Shown here piece by piece: positions 7,529 through 14,212 of a stretch of DNA of 25,272 bases. Below the pieces are notes generated by a model. That model had not been told where the DNA came from. It did not search any database and saw only the letters and a list, made by a program, of their open reading frames with translations. Both the position numbers and the translations under genes were made by a program. Numbering within the stretch: position 1 is the stretch's first letter; each line of letters starts with the position of its first letter. Source of the DNA: CAYLJV01 sp964510375 (GTDB lineage Archaea; Hadarchaeota; Hadarchaeia; Hadarchaeales; JAGGTB01). The stretch is taken from positions 1-25,272 of the forward strand of contig CAZEBR010000026.1 in assembly GCA_964510375.1 (NCBI GenBank), read 5' to 3'.

Positions 7529-8719
7529 TCAGACCATATTAAGCGGTATAGGGAAGCATAGTATAAAGACTACGAAGGCCGTTAGGGCGATGATCTTGTG
7601 CCTTCTGTCGAGCTCAGTGGCCTTGTCGAGAGCTCCGGGGTGAGGCCCTCCGGCTATGAACAGAATCAGGAGCGCTATAAAGAGAAAGCCCAGCCAGAGA
7701 AACATTCCCAGAAATATGAAAAGGAACGTTAGTCCCCGAGTGAGATTTAGGTGGTTGTTCCTGCTCAGGAGGGATCTCGCCACGTGACCGCCGTCCAGCT
7801 GGCCGGTGGGTAGCAGGTTCAGCCAGGTCACGTACAGTCCCACGAATCCCGCCCAGGCAAGCGGATGCAAATCTATCGACATCGGAAAGCCCCCGAAGAT
7901 TGAGTGCCCTATGAAGTAGTAGAGGAGCGGTGTGGGTATTTCTGCGAAGGGGGAGAAGGGGGCTTTGAACATTCCTCCGCCCGCTGGATTTGATAGGAAG
8001 AGTCCGATTATCGTAACGGGTAAGGCCACGATGAATCCCAAGAAGGGCCCGGAGGAGCCTATCTCTACCAGTGCCTCTTTGGTGGGGATGGGGCTTTTGT
8101 TTTTGATCACGGCCCCCATGGTTCCGATCAAGGGAATCGGCACGGGCAGGAAGTAGGGCCAGCTCGCATCCACGTCGTTCCTTAGGGTGAATAGTTTGTG
8201 ACCGAGCTCGTGAATTCCGAGGATAGCCAACAGGGATGATGAAAAAAGCGCGGCCAACCAGGCGTCCTTGTAAATGTACCAGTAACCCGCAACCCCGAAG
8301 GTAGTGCCTATGGTGGCCAAAAGGAGCAGTATATTGACGAGCGGGTTGTCCTCTTCGGTCTCTTGGATCCTTTCTATAGTCAGCACGAACTCTCCGTCGG
8401 TATCCTCGATTTGGGGTCGATAACCGACTTCTTTTAAATCGTCAAAGAGTTTTGAAAAGGAATCTTTCGTGCCGTCGGACTCGACGGAAAATTTCATTTG
8501 TGACGAGTCCATTATGAAGTCCCATATCCGGAAGTAATCGCCGACCTGCTCCCCGACATTTTTCAGGTCTTCCGGGAGCTCGTCTCTGGATTCTACCTTC
8601 ATTCCTCCCCCACACTGGGGGCAACTTCGGGGGATGATTTCCCCTACCGATTTCTTGCTCATTCTGTAGTCGTTGAATCCGCAGGCCAGGCACTTGTATT
8701 CGGCGACTGGTTCCTCCAT
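7529..8719 (-). CDS. M50-family site-2 intramembrane metalloprotease with N-terminal zinc ribbon
   Basis: This is a predicted zinc protease that cuts within or near the membrane. From the chosen ATG (8719-8717) it is 396 residues. An N-terminal zinc ribbon has CxxC pairs at about 10/13 and 33/36. It is followed by a soluble region (45-120), then at least five to six hydrophobic helices. The catalytic HELGH (about 170-174) and the second zinc-ligand motif NLLPTGQLDGGH (301-312) are intact, so it should be active. The start is decided by GGTGGAG immediately upstream and by a TGATG overlap with the stop of the DUF126 gene; a longer reading from 8755 would add 12 residues. It resembles EGY1-type S2P homologues. 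Its substrate is unknown. It is cotranscribed with mevalonate-pathway genes, which may be chance or may point to membrane-lipid control. Confidence 0.9.
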   Translation of the reverse strand: MEEPVAEYKCLACGFNDYRMSKKSVGEIIPRSCPQCGGGMKVESRDELPEDLKNVGEQVGDYFRIWDFIMDSSQMKFSVESDGTKDSFSKLFDDLKEVGYRPQIEDTDGEFVLTIERIQETEEDNPLVNILLLLATIGTTFGVAGYWYIYKDAWLAALFSSSLLAILGIHELGHKLFTLRNDVDASWPYFLPVPIPLIGTMGAVIKNKSPIPTKEALVEIGSSGPFLGFIVALPVTIIGLFLSNPAGGGMFKAPFSPFAEIPTPLLYYFIGHSIFGGFPMSIDLHPLAWAGFVGLYVTWLNLLPTGQLDGGHVARSLLSRNNHLNLTRGLTFLFIFLGMFLWLGFLFIALLILFIAGGPHPGALDKATELDRRHKIIALTAFVVFILCFPIPLNMV

Positions 8720-9114
8720 CACTTCTCCACCTTCACGATTCCGTCTCGAATGCACACCGAGTCGCCGGTTTCTATCGCTTCCAACGGGTCCCTGTCCAGC
8801 CTGTGTACCATCGGGATATCGGATATTATCGTCCCGACTGCGACTATCGCCTCTGCCTTCCGGTTTATAATGGCCTTTGGACCTTTCCCGTTTTTGACGA
8901 GCTGATACAGCACGTATGATCCGACCGTGCTTCCCTTGCCGTGGGGGAAGACTAGAATTTTCCCTTCCACGGACTCACCCTCCAAGTCGTGTTCCGATTC
9001 GATTATTTTTCCGGTGTTCGGGTCCACGCCGCCCAGGAATGAGATGGGGTCCCTGCTGACCAGGGCGGTTCCCCGGGCTTCGCCGTCTCGGACGATTTCC
9101 CCTTCGAGTTTCAC
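8719..9114 (-). CDS. Phosphomevalonate dehydratase small subunit (aconitase X swivel, DUF126)
   Basis: This is the swivelling-domain subunit of aconitase X. In archaea it works with the large subunit to dehydrate (R)-5-phosphomevalonate to trans-anhydromevalonate 5-phosphate. The 131-residue protein carries the DUF126 hallmark GKGSTVGSYVLYQL (about 59-72), whose serine is a conserved active-site residue. It also has the FLGGVDPNTGKI segment (26-38) and the IVAVGTIISDIPMV region typical of the family. Its ATG overlaps the stop of the large-subunit gene by 4 bp (ATGA), so the two subunits should be made in equal amounts. A cis-3-hydroxy-L-proline dehydratase role is the alternative for this superfamily. 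The ubiD/ubiX neighbours and the archaeal split-subunit layout favour phosphomevalonate dehydratase. Confidence 0.92.
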   Translation of the reverse strand: MKLEGEIVRDGEARGTALVSRDPISFLGGVDPNTGKIIESEHDLEGESVEGKILVFPHGKGSTVGSYVLYQLVKNGKGPKAIINRKAEAIVAVGTIISDIPMVHRLDRDPLEAIETGDSVCIRDGIVKVEK

Positions 9115-10292
9115 TTTATCAGCTCCTTCGCCGGTGCGAAATGGACCTTTACTCCGGCCAGGGATGGAGCGTAGTGGGCGGCCTTTGCGGAGTTGACTCC
9201 TATACTCGAGTATCCCATTTCGGAAAGCGGTGCGACTACCATGCAGGTGTCACAGACAAATTTCACTCCTTTCGAGCTCGCGCCTTCCATTATCTCTCCG
9301 GGGTCCAGTTCGTCCCTTAGGCTCCTCCCCATGCATATCCAGATTTCCCTTTCGGTATTTTCAGTTTCTTTCACCAATTCTTCGAGTTCCTCCTTCGAGA
9401 CGTGGGGGCAGCCCAGGCATATCAGCTCCGGGTCCGAGACCTGATCGAGCTCCCCTACGACTTCTTCGTGTTCCATTTCTCCGAACTCTATCGTTTCGTC
9501 AGTCTCGCAGAGCTCGGAATTTCTCTTGGCCTCGGGGGTGATCTCGGGCATGTGATAGAGCGCGATGGCTCCAGACGTCGCCATTCCTGCGCCCAGTGCC
9601 TTGTGCTGTTCGGGGGTGGGTTTCAGTCCCTTCACGACGGGAACGGAGTTGGGAAAGTTTTTCCCTATCCAGTACCCCAGAACGCTGTAACCGAAGGTTT
9701 CCTCGCCCTTGAATAGGGCCGGGTCGGGTTCTATCGTCACGTCTCCTTCCCTCCATTCGTCCCGGTGGTAGCCGTAATCGGGGGTCAATCCCGTGATTGC
9801 GGAGGCTAGGGCGCTGGGAGCACCCTCCCGGTTGGTTCTCGCTCCGAGGACGGAGTTCGCGTACACGACTGCGGAGGATTCCGCCCAGGCGATATGATCC
9901 CCGTACGACGGCTCATTTCCAAGCAGGTACGGAGTGCAAGAACAGATCGTCCTGGCTCCCAGTTTCCTGTAGGCCTCAATCATCCTGATCTGCTTCTTGG
10001 ACATTTCTTCGGGTGCGCCGAGTTCCTTCCAGTTTTCCAGATCCATGCCCGCGGGATTGATGGTCGTCGGAACTCTCGCCTTCGCTCCCTTTTCTACCAT
10101 GTCCTCTATGAATTCCAGGCCGGCCTCGCCGCTGGTCCTTATCGATACGCCGGAGACGTGGGCGCTCCTGATCGGGATTAGTTTTTCGGCTTCGTATATA
10201 TCCCCCAGCCCCACGAGTATTTCCATCGCCTTCCTCGTCGCCTCCCCCTCTTCTCCTGAAAGCATTTTCTCCTGTTCTTTGGTGAGTTCCAA
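9111..10292 (-). CDS. Phosphomevalonate dehydratase large subunit (aconitase X catalytic, DUF521)
   Basis: This is the catalytic, iron-sulfur subunit of archaeal phosphomevalonate dehydratase. The 393-residue protein matches aconitase X. Candidate [4Fe-4S] ligands are in ICSCTPYLLG (C117/C119), ICLGCPH (C292/C295) and FVCDTCMVV (C347/C350). The conserved AWAESSAVVYANSVLGARTN block (135-154) and GLTPDYGYH (168-176) are present. With DUF126 it converts 5-phosphomevalonate to trans-anhydromevalonate phosphate, which the UbiD-family enzyme next door decarboxylates to isopentenyl phosphate. The gene starts 10 bp after the ubiD-like stop and ends in an ATGA overlap with the small subunit. Family membership is clear from motifs; the substrate is assigned from the known archaeal pathway and the operon. 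Confidence 0.94.
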   Translation of the reverse strand: MELTKEQEKMLSGEEGEATRKAMEILVGLGDIYEAEKLIPIRSAHVSGVSIRTSGEAGLEFIEDMVEKGAKARVPTTINPAGMDLENWKELGAPEEMSKKQIRMIEAYRKLGARTICSCTPYLLGNEPSYGDHIAWAESSAVVYANSVLGARTNREGAPSALASAITGLTPDYGYHRDEWREGDVTIEPDPALFKGEETFGYSVLGYWIGKNFPNSVPVVKGLKPTPEQHKALGAGMATSGAIALYHMPEITPEAKRNSELCETDETIEFGEMEHEEVVGELDQVSDPELICLGCPHVSKEELEELVKETENTEREIWICMGRSLRDELDPGEIMEGASSKGVKFVCDTCMVVAPLSEMGYSSIGVNSAKAAHYAPSLAGVKVHFAPAKELIK

Positions 10293-10302
10293 CAGTATCC
10301 CC

Positions 10303-11599
10303 CTACTTAGGTATTTTTGCCCTCTCGAATTTATCCGGATCGTCGAGGTCCTTCGTCGCGTCCAGGCCCGTTTTGCAACCGAGCCTCGTTTCCGGGTCGC
10401 CCGTCGGGTCCAAGCTCGAGCCGGGCACCTCGGACTTTACGACGGTGTCGCGGTCCCCCCGGAACCGGGTGGCGATCGCCCATTCGATATCTTCGGAATC
10501 GAAAACGTCGATGTCGTCGTCGACCACGACCACGTGTTTTACGCTGGAGTGGGCCTCGAAGGTGGCGTCTATGACCCTTTTCGCGTCGTCCTCTTCTTCC
10601 TGTTCTATGCTGACGACTGCGTGAAGCCACCCGCATCCCCCGTTGGTGAGAGCTATATTTTTCGTTTTTGCGACCTTGTTTACCTCTTTGTATATTAGGG
10701 GTTCCCGTGGCATTCCCATGAGCAATCTGTGCTCGGCGCTACCCGGCAGCAGTGCCGGATAAACGGTATCTTTCCTCCTCGTGATATGTTCCACCTTGAA
10801 GACGGGTTGCTGGCGGACGGCGTCGTAGGTCTGGGTAATGTCAGCGAAAGGTCCCTCGGGTACCCTTCTATTGGGCAGGATTTTTCCCTCGAGAACCATT
10901 TCGGAACCCGAAGGGACTTCGAGGTCCACCGTCTCGCATTTTGTCAGCTTGAGATCTCCGGAGAGGGCTCCCGCTATCCCGTACTCGTCGGTCTCGTAGT
11001 CAGGGGAGGTTGCCGCGGCCANNNNNNNNNNCCAGCGCGACCCCGGGATCGACTCCAAGAAAAGCTGCGACTTCCAAGGGCTCGTCCTTCTCTTCTGAAT
11101 TATCGAACCTTTTTTTCAAGTCCCTAGGAACGAGTCTGATGGCGAAGCTGTCTTCGTCCACGAGCTTCAATCGGTGAAAGGAAAGGTTGCGGTTTCCGTT
11201 GGAGTCCTTCGCGACAAAGATGCTGGAAGTTACGTAGGGGCCACCGTCCTTCTCGAAGTGCTTCAAAATGGGGTACTCTTTCAGATCAACTTCTTTTTCG
11301 GTGATCTCCTTAACAGGCGCATCCTCGCCCAAAGAGGGTTTTTCGGTGCTGGAGATGGCTTCCTTCATAAGACCCAGTAGCTTATCGGGTTTTGTCCCCA
11401 AGCCTTCGGCGATCCTTTCTCTGCTCCCGTAGACATTCCCGGATACTCTAATTTCGTGCCCCTCCACATTTTCGAAAAGTAAGGCCTGATCGTTCTCATC
11501 GAGGATCGAGGCGATTTCGTACTCTGGGGAGACATTGTCTTGCACGCGCCTTATTTTCCCCTTCCGATCCAGTTCCTCAATGAAGCTTCTAAAGCTCAT
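10303..11599 (-). CDS. UbiD-family decarboxylase, probable anhydromevalonate phosphate decarboxylase (interrupted by assembly gap)
   Basis: This prenyl-FMN-dependent decarboxylase is predicted to turn trans-anhydromevalonate 5-phosphate into isopentenyl phosphate. The N-terminal part (11599-11032) carries GGPYVTSSIFVAKD and NLSFHRLKLVDEDSFAIRL. The C-terminal part (11021-10303) has DEYGIAGAL, the VPEGPFADITQ segment with conserved acidic residues, and the LLPGSAEHRLLMGMPRE block. Ten Ns at 11022-11031 separate the halves. Taken literally they break the frame, but the flanks join in frame with no gap (568 + 719 nt = 429 codons including stop) or with a 3-nt overlap. The product is thus one protein of about 427-428 residues, normal for the family, not two genes and not a pseudogene. 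It lies 2 bp after ubiX, which supplies its cofactor. Confidence 0.93.
11022..11031. other. Assembly gap of ten Ns inside the ubiD-like gene
   Basis: Ten N characters mark a scaffold join. The left flank ends in CCA (11019-11021) and the right flank begins with CCA (11032-11034). Merging on this overlap restores an uninterrupted UbiD reading frame, so the Ns are most likely placeholders and not missing sequence. Confidence 0.95.
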
Positions 11600-11601
11600 A
11601 T

Positions 11602-12165
11602 TTACTCATCAAGCCCCTTCCAAGGTTCATAAAGCTGATGATCCACGCCGAACTGGTCCAGAATTTTTCCGACGACGAAATCGGCCAAATCCTCCACGGA
11701 CTGAGGGTCGTGGTAGAATCCCGGCATCGCCGGTAGAATCGTTGCACCGGCAGATTTCAGTTTGCTCAGATTATCCAGATGAATTTGATTTAGCGGGGTT
11801 TCCCTCGGAACAAGGACGAGCTTTCTCCCCTCCTTAAGAGTTACGTCCGCGGCTCTGGTTATCAGGTTGTCCGCCACGCCGCTGGCTAGCGACCCTACAG
11901 TCTTCATGCTGCACGGAGCGATCACCATACCGTCGGTGTTTACGGACCCGCTGGCTATTTCGGCACCGATTTCATCCATCTCGTAGCTCTCACTGGATTT
12001 TTCTCTGAGCTCTCTTGGGGTTTGGTCCAACTCGTGTTGTATTATTTCCTCGGCAGCTTCTGACAATATCAGTTTTGTTTTGATATCATTTTCTATGCAC
12101 GCTTCCAGCAGTCTCTTGCCGTAAATTACTCCGCTACAGCCGGTCACTGCCAGTATTAGGTTCAT
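11602..12165 (-). CDS. ubiX: Flavin prenyltransferase UbiX
   Basis: This enzyme attaches a dimethylallyl group from dimethylallyl phosphate to FMN, giving the prenyl-FMN cofactor of UbiD-family decarboxylases. From the ATG at 12165 it is 187 residues. It begins MNLILAVTGCSGVIYGKRLL, the typical Rossmann-like flavoprotein start, and carries APCSMKTVGSLASGVADNLITRAADV (84-109) and LVPRETPLNQIHLDNL (118-133), the FMN and phosphate-binding segments. A TTG 15 nt upstream could extend it by five residues. The ATG is preferred because it has GGGAG just upstream and lies 31 nt from a TATA-like element. It heads the six-gene operon, 2 bp before the ubiD-like gene. In archaea lacking ubiquinone synthesis, this pairing serves the modified mevalonate pathway. 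Confidence 0.96.
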   Translation of the reverse strand: MNLILAVTGCSGVIYGKRLLEACIENDIKTKLILSEAAEEIIQHELDQTPRELREKSSESYEMDEIGAEIASGSVNTDGMVIAPCSMKTVGSLASGVADNLITRAADVTLKEGRKLVLVPRETPLNQIHLDNLSKLKSAGATILPAMPGFYHDPQSVEDLADFVVGKILDQFGVDHQLYEPWKGLDE

Positions 12166-12188
12166 TTTTCGGACTCCCAAGTTTTCCT

Positions 12189-12196
12189 TATAAAAA
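12189..12196 (-). promoter_or_regulatory. TATA-like box for the ubiX-tmk operon
   Basis: TTTTTATA (in CTTTTTATAAGG, minus strand) starts 31 nt before the ubiX ATG at 12165, predicting a leaderless message for the first gene of the operon. The spacing matches that of other first genes in the window. Confidence 0.5.
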
Positions 12197-12306
12197 GAGG
12201 CCTATAAGTTCAAACCATGTGTGCTGATATCAGATCAAAATTTTGGACTATGAAACGTCGTACAGCTATCTAGTTTTGGGAATCCTATCTCGTAATCTAT
12301 CTCCGA

Positions 12307-12696
12307 TCAAGCGGTTGCCATTGCGAATACGGATACGCTGATGGCTATTATCGCCAGTATTATTGAGAAGAATAGTACGTAATCCCTCTTTTTCGGTCCG
12401 GCGATGATTCCTTCGGTTTCCGACTCCTCTACGAGTCCCGTAACGTCTCGTGTTAGGACAGATTCTCCCTCCTTCAAGGGCTCTACTTCTTCGATTTCTT
12501 CAATTGTGGCTCCAGTATTTTTATCTATAATTTTTGCTCCCCCGGCGTTTTTCTTTATCGATTTAATTCCTTTCAGACAGTTCTGTTTGGAAGTGTATCC
12601 TTCCCCAACTGCTATTATTTCGTTGTTTCTGGCCCTCAAGCGAAAACGCCACTCACCCTTTTTGTCTTTAAAGACTTCAAATCTAGATTCAGGCAT
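12307..12696 (-). CDS. DUF1508 (YegP-like) protein with C-terminal membrane anchor
   Basis: This 129-residue protein has one DUF1508/YegP domain at the N-terminus (about 4-60). The signs are FEVFKDKKGEWRFRLRARN, the IAVGEGYTSKQNCLKGI turn and a KNAGGAKIIDKNTG ending. An acidic linker (62-103) leads to a single hydrophobic helix at the very end (about 106-126), so the domain is probably held on the cytoplasmic face of the membrane as a tail-anchored protein. The biochemical role of DUF1508 is not established; bacterial members often occur as tandem repeats without an anchor. The ATG has a strong GGGGGGTGA ribosome site. It is transcribed away from the HdeD-like gene, across an AT-rich spacer of 270 bp (12697-12966) in which I see no gene. 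Confidence 0.85.
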   Translation of the reverse strand: MPESRFEVFKDKKGEWRFRLRARNNEIIAVGEGYTSKQNCLKGIKSIKKNAGGAKIIDKNTGATIEEIEEVEPLKEGESVLTRDVTGLVEESETEGIIAGPKKRDYVLFFSIILAIIAISVSVFAMATA

Positions 12697-12966
12697 TTTT
12701 CACCCCCCATATATCCTGAATAGTTAGTCCTATTATTAGTTTTAGAAATTATCTGTTTTTACAGTTTTTGATTAAATCGACGTTTTTCCTGATATAAGGA
12801 TTTTTATTTAGTTGTTTTTATTTACGTATTTTCTCTCTGTAATTGATAATAAGATTTTTGTACTTATTAGAGATAATTAAGATTATGATAGTTTCTGTTC
12901 GGAAAAATAAGGATGAAAATTTGGAATAAAATGCATAGGATGCCCTGTTTATGGAGTTTGATTTAA

Positions 12967-13500
12967 ATGATCAGAATAGATAAGGGATGGGGACGTTTCT
13001 TAGGGCTGGTTTTAGGCTTTCTGTCTGTAGTGGCTGGTTTGCTTGCTATTGTCATGCCGGATTTAGCTATTATCACTCTCACTCTCGTTCTGGGGTTTGG
13101 TCTATTGTTTACGGGGGCGAAGGGGATTATCTTGAGCTTCGTGGCGAGGGGATTTTCTGAGAGGATTCGCTATTTCAGAATGTCCGTCGGGTTGATTTCA
13201 ATCGTTATTTCGCTAATTGTTTTCTCCTTTAGAGAAACAGCTGTCGGTATATTGATTCTTCTTTTATCCGTCGGCCTCCTTTTTCAGGGAGCCTGGAGAG
13301 TAGTGGCCGGCTGGTCCTCCGACTTGTTCCCTAGCAATCTTCGCATTTTTTACATAGTCAGCGGTATTTTTTTCTTGGTCTTTTCGGCAATGGTGATTTG
13401 GAATCCGGAACTGGGTCGACTAACTTTGGTTTACCTTTTGGCGCTCTTGTTTTTGATCAACGGCTTTGGTAGCATATTTTCGGGGATATCCTGGGATTAG
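12967..13500 (+). CDS. HdeD-like (DUF308) six-helix membrane protein
   Basis: This 177-residue protein is almost entirely hydrophobic, with six predicted helices at about 12-30, 33-55, 70-88, 92-112, 126-146 and 152-172. They are arranged as repeated two-helix units with short basic loops, the pattern of the HdeD/DUF308 family. Typical family fragments are visible: GLLFTGAKGI, GLLFQGAWRVVAG and LLFLINGFGSIFSG, each following a helix. HdeD in enterobacteria is linked to acid resistance; in archaea the role is unknown. A GGAG sequence lies about 10 nt before the ATG. It is followed 61 bp later by the ferritin-like gene, which has its own TATA box, so the two need not be cotranscribed. Confidence 0.82.
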   Translation: MIRIDKGWGRFLGLVLGFLSVVAGLLAIVMPDLAIITLTLVLGFGLLFTGAKGIILSFVARGFSERIRYFRMSVGLISIVISLIVFSFRETAVGILILLLSVGLLFQGAWRVVAGWSSDLFPSNLRIFYIVSGIFFLVFSAMVIWNPELGRLTLVYLLALLFLINGFGSIFSGISWD

Positions 13501-13530
13501 CTATCCTTAGCCTTTTCGCCCCGATACAAA

Positions 13531-13539
13531 ATTTAAGTA
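13531..13539 (+). promoter_or_regulatory. TATA box for ferritin-like gene
   Basis: ATTTAAGTA starts 31 nt before the ATG at 13562 and is identical to the box upstream of the HD hydrolase gene. Transcription is expected to begin at the A of the start codon. No Shine-Dalgarno precedes this ATG, in line with a leaderless message. Confidence 0.55.
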
Positions 13540-13561
13540 GAAAAAAGAGAAAGTTGAAGTA

Positions 13562-13993
13562 ATGTCAACGGAAAATATAACCGTCCAGGATTTGATCGAA
13601 AAGTTGAGCTACGATTTGCAGTGGGAATACGCCGCTGCCATACAGTACATTCAACACCAAGCCGTGATCTCGGGAGCGGAGTACAACAACATTCGCGACG
13701 AACTCGCTGTACATGCGAACGAGGAGATACAGCACGCAATTCAACTCGCCGACCAAATTGATTATTTGGGGGGAACTCCGACTATCGACGTAGAAGAGAT
13801 AAAGATTAGCGACGATTCAAAGACGATGCTCGAGCAGGATTTGGCGGGCGAGCGTGACGCGATCGAGCGGTACAAAAAGAGAATCCGCCAAGCCGAAAAG
13901 GTGGATGAATACGCCACTGCCGAAACGATTCGTCAAATTCTGGTGACGGAACAGGAACACGAGATGGACCTGATGGATGCTTTGGATCTTTAG
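13562..13993 (+). CDS. Ferritin-like di-iron protein (bacterioferritin/rubrerythrin type)
   Basis: This 143-residue four-helix-bundle protein has a complete di-iron site: E22 (in LQWEYAAAIQYI), E55-x-x-H58, E97 and E130-x-x-H133. The spacing fits the ferritin-like superfamily with one metal ligand per helix 1 and 3 and ExxH on helices 2 and 4. It lacks the C-terminal rubredoxin domain of rubrerythrin, and no haem-ligand Met is evident. Likely roles are iron handling or peroxide defence in the cytoplasm; the precise reaction cannot be read from sequence. Homologues are often annotated as bacterioferritin or DUF892-like. A TATA box at 13531 and the hairpin/poly-T terminator at 14032-14096 frame it as a single-gene transcription unit. 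Confidence 0.87.
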   Translation: MSTENITVQDLIEKLSYDLQWEYAAAIQYIQHQAVISGAEYNNIRDELAVHANEEIQHAIQLADQIDYLGGTPTIDVEEIKISDDSKTMLEQDLAGERDAIERYKKRIRQAEKVDEYATAETIRQILVTEQEHEMDLMDALDL

Positions 13994-14031
13994 CGTCCTA
14001 GGGGGTCGACGAGGCCTTCGGGCAATGCAAC

Positions 14032-14096
14032 GGTAGGTGATTGTTGGCTAGAGGCTTTGCCTAGGTACCATCCTACCTTTTTTCTTTTTTTATTTT
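14032..14096 (+). terminator. Hairpin plus poly-T terminator after the ferritin-like gene
   Basis: GGTAGG (14032-14037) pairs with CCTACC (14072-14077). Inside are further helices TGG/CCA (14045-14047 with 14068-14070), CTA/TAG and GGC/GCC around a TTT loop. The stem is followed directly by about 19 bases that are nearly all T (14078-14096). This resembles a rho-independent terminator; in archaea the T tract alone usually ends transcription. A smaller GCC-TTCG-GGC hairpin precedes it at 14014-14023. Confidence 0.65.
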
Positions 14097-14182
14097 AGAA
14101 AACGAGCTATACCGTCATCCTTGCCTTCTGATTTTCCGAGGGGAGGGCAAAGTAATAAAAGCCTAAACAAGAACTTTATCGA

Positions 14183-14190
14183 GTATATGA
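14183..14190 (+). promoter_or_regulatory. TATA-like box for fhs
   Basis: GTATATGA lies about 30 nt before the fhs ATG at 14213 and predicts an almost leaderless message. The only other possible signal before the ATG, GGTAGG, is too close to serve well as a ribosome-binding site. Confidence 0.42.
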
Positions 14191-14212
14191 AAATCCGGGA
14201 TGATGGTAGGAC

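Noticed and set aside
10303..11599. UbiD-like gene as two separate genes or a pseudogene
   Set aside because: The split coincides exactly with the N run, and the flanks join in frame when the placeholder Ns are removed.
12697..12966. AT-rich spacer as a replication origin
   Set aside because: No repeated origin recognition boxes or cdc6/orc1 gene are present. It is a normal divergent promoter region.
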